From Lewinellaceae bacterium (lineage in GTDB: Bacteria; Bacteroidota; Bacteroidia; Chitinophagales; Saprospiraceae), in assembly GCA_016719605.1 (NCBI GenBank), contig JADJYW010000019.1:1-64000 (forward strand): a stretch of 64,000 nucleotides of DNA, read 5' to 3'. Each line of letters starts with the position of its first letter. Position 1 is the first letter of the stretch. This document shows positions 28,661 to 38,031 of this stretch, in pieces. The position numbers were made by a program, and so were the translations under genes. The notes under the pieces are model-generated. The model did no database searches and was not told the origin of the DNA. It worked only from the letters and a program-made list of their open reading frames with translations.

Positions 28661-30760
28661 GCCAGCAAGTATGCCAAAAGGCTCATGTAAGAAAACTGAA
28701 TCAGCGGCCATTTCCAACCGCCTGTTTCGCGCTTCACCACCGCAATGGTGCTCATGCACTGCATCGCCAAAGCATAAAAAACGAGCAGCGACAAAGCGGT
28801 AGCTAATGTGTAAACGGGCAATCCAGTATCGTCGAAAGTGGCCGTTCGCATCTTCTCGCGCAGGAGCAGATCGTCTTCCACGCTACCAATACTATAAATA
28901 GTAGACATAGTGCCCACAAAAACCTCCCGTGCAGCAAAGGATGCGATGATGGCAATACCGATTTTCCAATCGTACCCGAGCGGGCGAATCGCCGGTTCAA
29001 TCAATTTACCGAGATAACCGGCATAAGAAGCCTCCAATTGATATGCCGCCGTCAAATCTGCTGTAGCTGTTTCATCCAACTGTCGTGCTACTGCCTCTGT
29101 TTTTGCCAATACCTCCGCATGCTCCATGGCCTCGCCCGGACCGAAACTCGCCAAGGCCCATAAGAAAATGGAGATGATCAGGATAATTTTTCCGGCGCCA
29201 ATCACAAATGCAGCCACTTTTTCCCATACGGTCAGCCAAAGGTTTTTCCAGTGCGGTATCCGGTACACAGGCAATTCGATGGCCAGATAGGATACTTCGC
29301 GCGTGCGCAGGATTTTTTTTAGAAAAAGCCGGAAAGGAGAGCAGCCGCTATACCCAAAAGATACATGCTGCCGAATGTCAGACTTTGCCACGAAAATATC
29401 CAGAAGACGCGCTTGTCAGGTACCGCTAATCCGATTAGGACGGCATAAACGGGTAAACGGGCACTACAGCTGATAAATGGTGTGACCATAGTTGTAATGA
29501 GGCGTTCCTTCCAATTGCCGATGGTGCGGCTGCTCATAATGGCCGGCACGGCACAGGCGCCACTGCTGATGAGAGCCACTACGCTGCGGCCGTTCATGCC
29601 AAAGCGTTGCATGGATTTGTCGAACATAAAAACCACTCGGGCCATGTAGCCAATTTCCTCCAGCAGCGTGACTAAAAAAACAAAATGGCGATCTGCGGGA
29701 TAAATACGAGGATACCGCTCAGGCCTGCCAAGATACCGTCGGTCAGCAGGTCGGTGGTCCAATGTTCCGGCAATGTTGCTTTGAGCCAAACATTCAACCC
29801 GGAAAAAAAAGACTCGATCAGATCCATTGGAACAGAACTCCAATCATAAATGGCCTGAAAAACGAGCAACATGATTGCAAAAAAGAGAAAAGGTCCGGCC
29901 CAACGATGGGTTACTACTTCATCAATCCGATCAGTAGGAGTACTTGGAAATTGTGGCGGGTGCTGCACGGCATCCTGTACAATAGGTGTGAACCGGTCGT
30001 ATCGGTCTAAAGTCTCGTCTACCTGATTTTTCAGGGAGGCAAAACCTTTGTTTTGTGCGATGGCTGCGATAGTAGTGCGATGTTGTACCGACAAAAACGG
30101 TAGCCAACTATGGTGGTGCGTTACCAAAAGAGCCTGATAAGTATTTGAAATGCCAAGATTGAGGCGAACAGCCTCGGCTACATGTTTTTCTGTTTCCGTG
30201 AGTGGATAAAAATATTTTCGCTGTTGCACCGGTACAGCAAGCAGTTTTTCCATCTCGGCGAGCAGTTTCGGCATGTTCTCGCCGGTGCGGCCACTCACCT
30301 GCACGACCGGGATACCGAGTCGCTCGGATAATTTGGCAGCATTCACCTTGATGCCGATTTGCGCTGCAGTATCCAGCATATTGAGCGCAAGCAAAACCGG
30401 TAGATTCAGGTCAAGTAGTTGCGTAAGTAGAAGCAAATGCTTCTCCAGATGCGTCGCATCAGCCACATACACCACGGCATCTGGATAATGCGCATCGTCC
30501 GGATTGGTTAATACGGCAGCCACAATTTTTTCATCCGAAGAAGTGGGGTATAAACTGTATGTGCCAGGCAAATCGGTCAGTATGACCTCCTGCCGGTCGA
30601 CAAACCGTACATGCCCCTCCTTCATATCCACGGTGACACCGGGAAAATTGCCGGTCTTTTGCCTCAGCCCGGTAAGTTGATTGAAAATTGTGGACTTACC
30701 ACTATTTGGATTTCCAACCAGGGCGATATGCTGTAGTTTTTTCCCGCGTTGCTCCTTCAT
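28633..30760 (-). CDS. feoB: Ferrous iron transporter FeoB, two frameshifts
   Basis: Inner-membrane Fe(II) importer with a cytosolic G domain. The first open part carries G1 GNPNSGKST (16-24), G3 DLPGTYSL and G4 NMLD, followed by the helical GDI region and the first membrane segments. At the A-run 29674-29680 (T-run in the gene) one base is missing. The next frame gives LVTLLEEIGYMARVVFMFD and SGACAVPAI and breaks again at 29323-29327. The third frame continues to the end with FAAREVFVGTMSTIYSIG and CMSTIAVVKRETGGW, both typical Gate motifs. The rebuilt length is about 709 residues, which is normal. Both breaks are in homopolymers, so errors are likely. It overlaps feoA by 4 bases (ATGA). Confidence 0.9.
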
Positions 30761-30990
30761 GCGTCAATTAAAATACTGAATGCTTCTTCCTCGCGCAGCG
30801 CGAGGCGAACCCCGTCGGCCTTGATATAATAGGCTTTGCCAAAAGGAGCCCGACGTACCAACTCAATCAGGGTGCCCGGTAAAAGACCCATTGCGGTCAA
30901 CTTGCTGGCAAGGGCCGGGTCCTCAAATGCGAGGGCACGGGCGCTTTCATGCGCTTTCAAATCGGGAATCGTGCGGTAGCGGCGTTGCAT
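30757..30990 (-). CDS. feoA: FeoA domain protein
   Basis: Small SH3-like cytosolic partner of FeoB needed for Fe(II) uptake. 77 residues, the standard length. It contains the family pattern: LASKLTAMGLLPGTLIELV followed by RRAPFGKAYYIKADGVRLALREEEA. Its stop overlaps the feoB start in ATGA, so the two are translationally coupled. No clear Fur-type box was seen upstream. Confidence 0.93.
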   Translation of the reverse strand: MQRRYRTIPDLKAHESARALAFEDPALASKLTAMGLLPGTLIELVRRAPFGKAYYIKADGVRLALREEEAFSILIDA

Positions 30991-31378
30991 AGTTCAGGCA
31001 AATAAAATAACGATTTAGACAAAATCCAAACAGCGCAAAAGTAGACCTTGTTCGCAAATTCCGAGTCAAAATAAAAAAGGTTTTCACTGTAAAAACAAGC
31101 CAAAGACAAGCGACAATATACCGGCGATTCAGGTGCTGATTCCGATTCAATCAATCACCTGGCAGCGTGATCAAGATCATTTTTTGAATAGTTGAATTAT
31201 GCCAGTCGTCGCGTTTTATCTGCAATGCATGCACAAAGACATAGAGCCAAAATGAACATTATGTATAGGTACAGGAAAGGAAGCAAGGCCTGACCTCGTA
31301 TTATTGTGCCGATTTGAAGTAACCTGCTAAAAGGAGAAGTATGTACTTTGGACACCGAATTCTGAAAACTGACCATTT
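30991..31378. other. Divergent intergenic region upstream of feoAB, no gene seen
   Basis: About 390 AT-rich bases. It should contain promoters for feoA (left) and the Cys-motif protein gene (right), but no element with the right spacing could be fixed. tactttg near 31344 is a weak -7-like match. Confidence 0.35.
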
Positions 31379-32137
31379 ATGCAAGAAAAATTCATTTCGG
31401 GTGTACACAACTACTGCGACCGTTGGTGCGAGCGCTGCCCGTTCACTGCCCGGTGCATAGTCTATGCCAACGAACAGGAACTTTCCGAAGAAGCCAAAGA
31501 CCCAACCAATCCTGCATTTTGGGAAAATATCAAAAAAAGTTTCGAAGATATGCTGGATATGCTCAACAAGACCATGGCAGAACTGGGAATTGAACCCGAA
31601 GAGGAGGACAAGCAAACAAAACCAGATACTGCCCTGGCTGCCCGCGAAGAGCATATTCGAAAGCAAAGCATGCTCTATGCTACGAATGTTGAGCACTTTT
31701 TCAAGCAAAACACAGATATCTTCCAACAAAAAGAAAACGAACTGACCGAACAGATCGAAGAGGGACAACCCGTGGACATAGAGCACCTGCAATTTTTTCA
31801 GGACGCCGTAGAGGTGATTCGCTGGTACCAGTTTTTTATCCCGGCCAAAACGGACCGTGCCGCCAATGGCTTGGGTGATCGGGACGATCCCCGACAAGGC
31901 GATGCCAATGGCAGTGCCAAAATTGCCATGATCGCCCTCGAGCGTAGTCTTGGTGCCTGGGAGGTCGTACGCAAACACTTGCCGGAAAAACAAAACGAAA
32001 TCGAGGAACTACAACATCAATTACAACACCTGCGCACCGATCTGGCAGATTTATTCCCCAATTGGCGTGTTTTTCACCGTCCAGGCTTCGACGACGAACC
32101 AGAAAAAACGATGCGCCTGGACTTTAACCTGAACTAA
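31379..32137 (+). CDS. Uncharacterised protein with a CxxxCxxCxxxxxC metal-binding-like motif
   Basis: 252 residues, soluble, no signal peptide. The N-terminus (residues 12-28) holds YCDRWCERCPFTARC, four cysteines in a tight cluster that could bind zinc or an iron-sulfur centre. The rest is helical and highly charged: an acidic helix (KKSFEDMLDMLNKTMAELG), AVEVIRWYQFFIPAK in the middle, and KQNEIEELQHQLQHLRTDLADLFPNWR near the end, a likely coiled coil. The last residues FRLD-like (MRLDFNLN) are conserved-looking. I do not recognise a named family. It is 34 bases upstream of the aldehyde dehydrogenase gene and probably co-transcribed with it, but no functional link is known. Confidence 0.75.
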   Translation: MQEKFISGVHNYCDRWCERCPFTARCIVYANEQELSEEAKDPTNPAFWENIKKSFEDMLDMLNKTMAELGIEPEEEDKQTKPDTALAAREEHIRKQSMLYATNVEHFFKQNTDIFQQKENELTEQIEEGQPVDIEHLQFFQDAVEVIRWYQFFIPAKTDRAANGLGDRDDPRQGDANGSAKIAMIALERSLGAWEVVRKHLPEKQNEIEELQHQLQHLRTDLADLFPNWRVFHRPGFDDEPEKTMRLDFNLN

Positions 32138-32171
32138 CGCAAGGCGAACCACGCCGCAATCAACAAATACC

Positions 32172-33623
32172 ATGTCCTTTCTAAAAGATTCCACGCTCTT
32201 CCGCCAAAACGCTTACATCAACGGGAAATGGGAAAGCGCCGATTCCGGCAAATCCTTTCCCGTCACCAATCCGGCTACCGGCGACATACTGGCCCAGGTG
32301 TCCGATTGCGCCATACCCGAAACGCAACGCGCCATCGCAGCCGCAGAAGCAGCTCTCCCGGATTGGCGCGCCAAAACAGCCGCACAACGTGGCGCCTTGC
32401 TCCAGCGCTGGAACGATCTGATCATCGAAAATGTCGAAGACCTCGCCCTGCTCATGACCCTCGAACAAGGCAAACCACTAACGGAATCGCGCGGAGAAGT
32501 GCGGTACGGAGCATCGTTCATCGAGTGGTTTGCCGAGGAGGGTAGGCGCGTCTATGGCGATATCATCCCACCGCACGCCCCTAATCTGCGAGTACTCGTT
32601 TTCAAAGAACCCGTCGGCGTGGTTGCTGCCATTACGCCCTGGAATTTTCCAAATGCCATGATTACCCGAAAAGTGGCCCCGGCACTCGCAGCGGGCTGCA
32701 CGGTTGTGGTCAAACCCTCGGAAGAAACACCGCTTTCTGCCCTGGCTCTGGCCGAATTGGCCGAACGGGCCGGATTCCCTCCAGGTGTTTTGAACATAGT
32801 GACCGGCCTGGATGCGCCAACCATCGGGCAGGAACTGACGAAAAGCCGCGTCGTACGCAAACTATCTTTCACAGGCAGCACAGTCGTAGGCAAGTTGCTC
32901 ATGCGCCAATGCGCCGATACAGTCAAAAAAATCTCGCTCGAACTCGGAGGAAACGCACCTTTTATAGTATTCGATGATGCCGATCTGGATGCCGCAGTAG
33001 AAGGCGCCATCGCCGCTAAATACCGAAACGCCGGCCAGACTTGCGTGTGCGCCAATCGGTTGTATGTACAAAGCGGCATCTATGATCGGTTTGTGGAAAA
33101 ATTTACCGAGGCCGTACAAAAACAAAAAGTAGGCATCGGTACCGAACATGGTGTGAGTATTGGCCCGCTTATCAATGTCCGCGCGCTGGAAAAAGTAGAA
33201 CGCCTGCTTGCCGACGCCGTGCAAAAAGGAGCACAAGTACGCACCGGAGGCCATGCCCTGCAAGGCACGTTTTATGAACCTACCGTGGTAACCGGTATAC
33301 AAACCGGGATGGATATCCTGCAAGAGGAAATTTTTGGCCCCATTGCCCCGATAGCTCGTTTCGATACAGAGAAGGAGGTCGTTGAATATGCCAACAATAC
33401 CCAGTATGGTCTTGCCGCCTATTTTTATGGCCGCGATGTGGGCCGCATCTTCCGGGTGGCCGATGCGCTGGAGTACGGTATGGTTGGTGTGAACACGGGT
33501 ATCCTTGGTACCGCCATTGCGCCGTTCGGTGGCATGAAACAAAGTGGCATCGGGCGCGAAGGCTCCAAATACGGTATCGAGGAATTTTTGGAAATCAAAT
33601 ATGTGTGCGTAGCCGGCCTGTAG
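32172..33623 (+). CDS. gabD: NAD(P)-dependent succinate-semialdehyde dehydrogenase
   Basis: Oxidises succinate semialdehyde to succinate at the end of GABA breakdown. The 483-residue length is typical. Motifs in order: PWNFPNAMITRKVAPALAAG with the conserved Asn, cofactor binding KPSEETPLSA, FTGSTVVGKLLM, the general-base Glu in LELGGNAPFIVFDD, and the catalytic Cys in GQTCVCANRLYVQ. EEIFGPIAP, GMVGVNTG and PFGGMKQSGIGREGSKYG close the protein. The CxC pair near the active site and the GREGSKYG end are typical of GabD. Other aldehyde dehydrogenases of this clade remain possible. It probably shares a transcript with the preceding gene and ends at a shared hairpin. Confidence 0.88.
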   Translation: MSFLKDSTLFRQNAYINGKWESADSGKSFPVTNPATGDILAQVSDCAIPETQRAIAAAEAALPDWRAKTAAQRGALLQRWNDLIIENVEDLALLMTLEQGKPLTESRGEVRYGASFIEWFAEEGRRVYGDIIPPHAPNLRVLVFKEPVGVVAAITPWNFPNAMITRKVAPALAAGCTVVVKPSEETPLSALALAELAERAGFPPGVLNIVTGLDAPTIGQELTKSRVVRKLSFTGSTVVGKLLMRQCADTVKKISLELGGNAPFIVFDDADLDAAVEGAIAAKYRNAGQTCVCANRLYVQSGIYDRFVEKFTEAVQKQKVGIGTEHGVSIGPLINVRALEKVERLLADAVQKGAQVRTGGHALQGTFYEPTVVTGIQTGMDILQEEIFGPIAPIARFDTEKEVVEYANNTQYGLAAYFYGRDVGRIFRVADALEYGMVGVNTGILGTAIAPFGGMKQSGIGREGSKYGIEEFLEIKYVCVAGL

Positions 33624-33645
33624 CGGCGGGATTTATCCCGCCGTA
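33624..33645. terminator. Hairpin between gabD and the protease gene
   Basis: ggcggga / tcccgcc with loop ttta (33625-33642). The gabD TAG is just before it, and the protease stop (33633-33635, read on the minus strand) is in its loop. There is no T-run, so termination strength is uncertain. The same hairpin sequence flanks the IS630-type element at 38 kb. Confidence 0.55.
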
Positions 33646-34736
33646 TGCCCGTCAGTTCCGGTGGGCCACTGCGCTCCATACTGTTCCACAAGAATATTAT
33701 CGTAAAAATCGGCCTTTTCAAATAACCGTTGAAGGGTTTGCATACCCGTTTCCTCGTTCAGGTAGCGGTCGTATATGATCAGAGAAAGCAGGATATCTTG
33801 CTCGTGTACCGACAAGGTGAGTGCCTCATTGGTATAGTTTTCCCGAAGAAGGAACTCGTACAGGGGCTTGATGTTTTCCCGGGGCAACTGGCAGAGGATC
33901 GCATCGGCAGTCATCAGGCCGGTCTTCTCGTGGTAGGTAATGTTGATTTTGGCGCTGCCCTGGGCTATTTCCCAACAGTTTGGGCCGCCACGACTAAGGC
34001 TCACGTCATGCCCGGTGCGGGTAATGAGCGCCTCGATAGTGCGCGGTACTCCTGTGGGCAGGTACTCGTCCACCGAGCCGGGCAGTTGTACGCGATTGCC
34101 ACAAAAAGAGCAAAAACCCTTTTCCACCGTTTTTTCAGATACCACATTGGAGCAGGCTGAGCAGCGGCAGGTATTGTCGGCATTCGTTTTTTGGTAATCT
34201 TCCAGCGAATCGTGCAAGAAACCCACCGGAAGTGAAAAACCGATATTATCGCCGTTTTGGATGATAAATGTGTTGATACCCACCACGTCCCCTTCGCCGT
34301 CTACCAATGGGCCGCCGGAGTTACCTGGGTTCAGGGCAGCATCAATGTGTAGGTAGGGAATGTTGTTCATCACTTCGCGCGCGCTGGATATGATGCCGTT
34401 TTTAACAGAAAATTTCAGCCCGAACGGGTGGCCGATGGCGGTCACGGGGTCGCGTTCCCGCAACATCTTGCCCACCCCGAGGCGCACCTCGGGTAATTCG
34501 GAGCCGTTGGCCGGCCCATCGAGAAATGCAAGATCGTACTTGCGGTCGGCATAACGTACCGTAGCCAGTTGTTTCTTGAACCGGGCGCCTTCGATGACTA
34601 CCGCGCGGTTGCCCTCCACTACATGGTGGTTGGTGACGATCAGTCCCCGGTCTTTCAAATAAAAACCCGTGCCCGTGCTGTATGGCGTGGCAATCTGGAC
34701 GATGATGTCGCGGTAGGTGTCTATAAAGTCGGACAT
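33633..34736 (-). CDS. Cytosolic trypsin-like serine protease with zinc ribbon and YbjN-like C-terminus
   Basis: 367 residues with no signal peptide, unlike most HtrA relatives. Residues 1-175 form a trypsin-like domain with the triad His38 (VTNHHVV), Asp68 (KYDLAFLD) and Ser140 (LNPGNSGGPLV). Then a zinc ribbon with Cys192, Cys195, Cys209 and Cys212 (CSACS ... CSFCG). The C-terminal 140 residues have the alpha/beta pattern of YbjN or type III chaperone-like domains (GPNCWEIAQGSAKINITY, LPRENIKPLYEFLLRENY). There is no PDZ domain. The next gene, 22 bases upstream on the same strand, also looks YbjN-like. Together they suggest a protease-adaptor pair, which is inferred. Confidence 0.8.
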   Translation of the reverse strand: MSDFIDTYRDIIVQIATPYSTGTGFYLKDRGLIVTNHHVVEGNRAVVIEGARFKKQLATVRYADRKYDLAFLDGPANGSELPEVRLGVGKMLRERDPVTAIGHPFGLKFSVKNGIISSAREVMNNIPYLHIDAALNPGNSGGPLVDGEGDVVGINTFIIQNGDNIGFSLPVGFLHDSLEDYQKTNADNTCRCSACSNVVSEKTVEKGFCSFCGNRVQLPGSVDEYLPTGVPRTIEALITRTGHDVSLSRGGPNCWEIAQGSAKINITYHEKTGLMTADAILCQLPRENIKPLYEFLLRENYTNEALTLSVHEQDILLSLIIYDRYLNEETGMQTLQRLFEKADFYDNILVEQYGAQWPTGTDGHTAG

Positions 34737-34758
34737 GTTGTTTCTGCTTGAAAGGTTT

Positions 34759-36081
34759 CTAACCTTTTTCTCGAGTCATATCCAGATTGCGGATCATTTC
34801 CAGAAAACTCCTGGCGAAGAGCGGCATGGACGTGAAATCCAAAAGTTTGGTTGCGGGACGCAGACGCGGGTATTCGCGCCGGTTATTTTCGGCTATGGCT
34901 TGAATGCCCTGGAAAATCAGGCGTTTGTCTGGCAGCCCGTCCGGGGTAACAAATGTCGGGAAGCCGAGGCCGCTAAAAAAATCTGATTCGGTTATCTGGT
35001 AAAACAAGTGGAGCAAATCGCGGTCGGGCTTTGGCGGCACATTTTGAAACAATGCGTTGCCAACAATATACTGCGGCACAGCAAGCGCCAGTTCGAGGTG
35101 GTTTTGGCTGAGGTGCCATTCCATATTGGGCAGTTCGCCGTCAATGAGGGCGACAATACGCTCGTGGTTGGCTGGCGGATTGACGCCGAACGTGCTGCGC
35201 GTGCGGTACAACTCGCGAAGAATTTGCGCCCTCGGGCGGTCAAGAATTTTTTGAAACTCTTTGCGCAGAGCAAGGAGTTTGAGTTGATTGGTGCGCTCGT
35301 CCTTGGTAAAATAAATCCCGTAGATTTTTTCCAGCGTATCCATCACAAATCCCTCCGGACGAAGCAGGTAATCCAACCGAAATGCCAGCGAAAGCAGCAG
35401 ATAGGCATAGCCGCCGGGATATTTGTTGGGATCGGGATCGGCTTTGTCCATCAGGACAAAAGCCGACTGGATTTGGGCACACAGGTAATCGTATTTGACG
35501 GCCTTTTCCGATTCAGGTATTTCCGCCTCAGGCGGCGTTTCCACCGGGTGCAGCGTGCTAAACTCGTCTATGAGCAAATCATCCTGCTTGTCGGCATGCA
35601 CGGCCAGTTCGCGCAGGGCGTGCAGTAGTTTGAGCGGTGAGGCGTCCACGCCCGGCGTATCGAAGCGCAAGAGCAGGATGTTGTCGGGCGACAGGGCAAA
35701 ACGGCAAAACTTGAGGTTGTAGTTGTATTCCATAAGGCGGCGCAGGAAACCCACATTCAGGTCTTCAGCGCGTGCAACCTTGCTTTCGGCCAAAACCTTG
35801 CCGGCCGTAGCCAGACCCGTGATGCGCTGGGACCCCTGCTGAAATTCGAAGTGCAGCGTCCCGTCCGCTTGTTTCCAGTGCACATTGTCCACCCGGTCGT
35901 CGCGCAGGTAGGTAAAAAATGCATCGTATGCCTCCAGGTGCAAGTCTTTATCAAATAACTCCAGCGAACGGTTCCAGGCAGCCACCTGGTCGTCCGTTTT
36001 GTAGGCATCGGTATAGCGCCCGAAAGGTATGTCCGGGAGCACCGCTTGGCGCTTGCCGAAGAGTTGTTCGAAGAAACCCAT
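34759..36081 (-). CDS. Uncharacterised protein with YbjN-like domain
   Basis: 440 residues from MGFFEQLFGKRQAV (36081). The open frame reaches 36192, but that part overlaps the promoter region of the divergent gene. It has no signal peptide or membrane segment. The N-terminal third (about 25-190) has a YbjN/type III chaperone-like pattern: DGTLHFEFQQGSQRITGLA, then DLNVGFLRRLMEYNYNLKF and RFALSPDNILLLRFDTP. The C-terminal half is helical (LDRPRAQILRELYRTRSTFG, ANHERIVALIDGELPNMEWH). The function is unknown. It is followed 22 bases later by the protease gene and so is probably in the same operon, and may act as its partner. Confidence 0.7.
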   Translation of the reverse strand: MGFFEQLFGKRQAVLPDIPFGRYTDAYKTDDQVAAWNRSLELFDKDLHLEAYDAFFTYLRDDRVDNVHWKQADGTLHFEFQQGSQRITGLATAGKVLAESKVARAEDLNVGFLRRLMEYNYNLKFCRFALSPDNILLLRFDTPGVDASPLKLLHALRELAVHADKQDDLLIDEFSTLHPVETPPEAEIPESEKAVKYDYLCAQIQSAFVLMDKADPDPNKYPGGYAYLLLSLAFRLDYLLRPEGFVMDTLEKIYGIYFTKDERTNQLKLLALRKEFQKILDRPRAQILRELYRTRSTFGVNPPANHERIVALIDGELPNMEWHLSQNHLELALAVPQYIVGNALFQNVPPKPDRDLLHLFYQITESDFFSGLGFPTFVTPDGLPDKRLIFQGIQAIAENNRREYPRLRPATKLLDFTSMPLFARSFLEMIRNLDMTREKG

Positions 36082-36152
36082 GCGCGTATTGGAGTTGGTT
36101 GGCGAAAAAGAGCGACAAAAGTAGCAAGTTTGCCCGGAAAAAAGGGGACACC

Positions 36153-37145
36153 ATGAAATCGTTTCGGACAATGCTGCCACCGTACCAGACACCGTTCGCT
36201 CTTGCGCACACGGATCGGCTCCTGCTCGTAGGCTCCTGCTTCACCGAGCATATCGGGGCGTATCTGGCAGCAGCCAAATTTCAAATGCGGGTGAATCCCA
36301 ACGGAATCGTGTACAATCCCGTTTCAATTGCTGCCACATTGCAGGCACTTCAGCAGGAACAGGCGGATGCCGAAAAACTATTGTTCGAGCACCAGGGGCT
36401 TTGGCATAGTTGGGCACATCACGGACGTTTTTCGCATCCCGACCGGGAGGTCGCGTTGCAAAATATTGAAACGGCGCACCGCGAAACGGCGGCATTTTTT
36501 AAAAATACAAACCGCCTGCTGCTCGCACTCGGCACGGCAGATGTGTTTTGCCTGCGGGAAACAGACCAGGTGGTGGCCAACAACCACAAGGCGCCCGCCA
36601 ATTGGTTTTGGCAGCGCCGGCTGACTATCGCAGAAACGGTGAACACGCTGGAAAATGCGCTGGTACAATGGCATGCCGGAAAACCCGAACGGAATGTGCT
36701 GCTGACCGTCAGCCCGGTGCGCCACCTGCGCGGTGGTTTGGTAGAAAACCAGCGTAGCAAGGCTGTGCTGGTGCTGGCCTGCGCCGAACTGTGCGAACGA
36801 CTCGATTTTGTACACTACTTCCCGGCGTACGAATTGCTGCTGGATGATTTGCGGGACTACCGGTTTTACGCCGCCGACATGGTACACCCGACGGATACGG
36901 CCGTGGACTACATCTGGGACTACTTTGCCGAGGCTTTTTTTTCTTCTGAAACCCGAAGCTTGCTGGCGCAAATCGCCAAAATACGAACAGCCGTCGCCCA
37001 CCGCCCGTTTCACCCCGACACCCCGGAGCACCACGCCTTTGCCCGCCAACAACTGGAACTGATCCAAAAATTGACGCACCAGCATCCGGAACTGGATTTT
37101 TCCGGGGAAGTCGCATGGTTTCAGCAATTTTGCACGCAGGCGTAA
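36153..37145 (+). CDS. GSCFA domain protein
   Basis: GSCFA proteins form a GDSL/SGNH-like family of unknown substrate, named after the motif seen here as LLLVGSCFTEHIG. From MKSFRTMLPPYQTPFALAH (36153) it has 330 residues, the usual length. Further family blocks are VNPNGIVYNPVSIA, LFEHQGLWHSWAHHGRFSH, LLLALGTADVF, LLTVSPVRHLRGG, FPAYELLLDDLRDYRFYAADMVHPT and VDYIWDYF. A Ser near the N-terminus and the Asp/His of DMVHP suggest esterase-like chemistry, which is unproven. It has no signal peptide. The SDR gene follows 71 bases downstream. Confidence 0.85.
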   Translation: MKSFRTMLPPYQTPFALAHTDRLLLVGSCFTEHIGAYLAAAKFQMRVNPNGIVYNPVSIAATLQALQQEQADAEKLLFEHQGLWHSWAHHGRFSHPDREVALQNIETAHRETAAFFKNTNRLLLALGTADVFCLRETDQVVANNHKAPANWFWQRRLTIAETVNTLENALVQWHAGKPERNVLLTVSPVRHLRGGLVENQRSKAVLVLACAELCERLDFVHYFPAYELLLDDLRDYRFYAADMVHPTDTAVDYIWDYFAEAFFSSETRSLLAQIAKIRTAVAHRPFHPDTPEHHAFARQQLELIQKLTHQHPELDFSGEVAWFQQFCTQA

Positions 37146-37216
37146 CCTTACCGAAACCAAAATTTACAAGGTGGACGCCGGCACGGTATTTCTTGCCATC
37201 CAGCCAATCGTACAGT

Positions 37217-38002
37217 ATGGACCTTTCTTTGTTGAACAAAAATGCCCTTGTCGGCGGCGCCAGCGCCGGTATCGGACGGGCGGTAGCCCTCGAACTGGCC
37301 AACCTTGGAGCCAATGTGACCCTCGTAGCCCGTACCGAAACCACCTTGCAGGCCGCGATGGCCGGGTTGGACACCACGCAGGGACAACGGCACCGCTATT
37401 TAGTCGCCGATTTTGATGACAGCCAAATTCTGCTCACCAAAGTATCCGATCTGCTGGATCAGCAGCCCATTCATATTTTGGTGAACAACACGGGTGGCCC
37501 GCCGGGCGGACCTATTGTCGGCGCAAAACCCGAAGATTTTCTGAAGGCTTACCACAACCACCTCGTTTGTAATCAACTGCTGGCCCAGGCCGTACTGCCG
37601 GGCATGAAAGCAGCGGGTTACGGGCGTATTATCAACATCATCAGCACATCGGTGAAAGAACCGCTGGAAAATCTCGGCGTGTCCAACACAACCCGATGGG
37701 CAGTGGCATCATGGGCCAAAACCTGGGCCAATGAAGTGGGCGGGTTCGGTATCACCGTAAACAATGTGCTGCCCGGCTTCACCGGTACCGGGCGGCTGAC
37801 GGATATTATCGAAAAACGCGCAGCCGCTTCGGGCGCCTCGGCAGATGTGGTGGAAAACCAGTTCAAAAATCAGGTGCCACTGCGGCGTTTTGCGGAGCCG
37901 GCCGAAGTGGCCGCTGCCGTGGCATTCCTGGCAAGCCCCGCTGCCGGATACATCACGGGAATAAATTTGCCGGTGGACGGCGGGCGGACGCGAAGCTTGT
38001 GA
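37217..38002 (+). CDS. SDR family oxidoreductase lacking the YxxxK motif
   Basis: 261 residues from MDLSLLNKNALVGGASAGIG (37217). It has a Rossmann fold with the cofactor loop GGASAGIGRA, VLVARTET-like VTLVARTETTL, the NNTGGPPGG strand and the active-site-strand Ser in IINIISTSV. In the place of the catalytic Tyr-x3-Lys it reads SNTTRWAVASWAKTWA, so Tyr appears as Ser and Lys as Arg. The C-terminal part (VNNVLPGFTGTGRL, PLRRFAEPAEVAAAVAFLASP, YITGINLPVDGG) is normal. The protein may bind NAD(P) and not act as a classical SDR, or use another base. Before the IS insertion its 3' end faced the M56 gene across a shared hairpin. Confidence 0.85.
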   Translation: MDLSLLNKNALVGGASAGIGRAVALELANLGANVTLVARTETTLQAAMAGLDTTQGQRHRYLVADFDDSQILLTKVSDLLDQQPIHILVNNTGGPPGGPIVGAKPEDFLKAYHNHLVCNQLLAQAVLPGMKAAGYGRIINIISTSVKEPLENLGVSNTTRWAVASWAKTWANEVGGFGITVNNVLPGFTGTGRLTDIIEKRAAASGASADVVENQFKNQVPLRRFAEPAEVAAAVAFLASPAAGYITGINLPVDGGRTRSL

Positions 38003-38031
38003 GCAAGCGGTAGGCAGTAGCGGCGGGTTTA

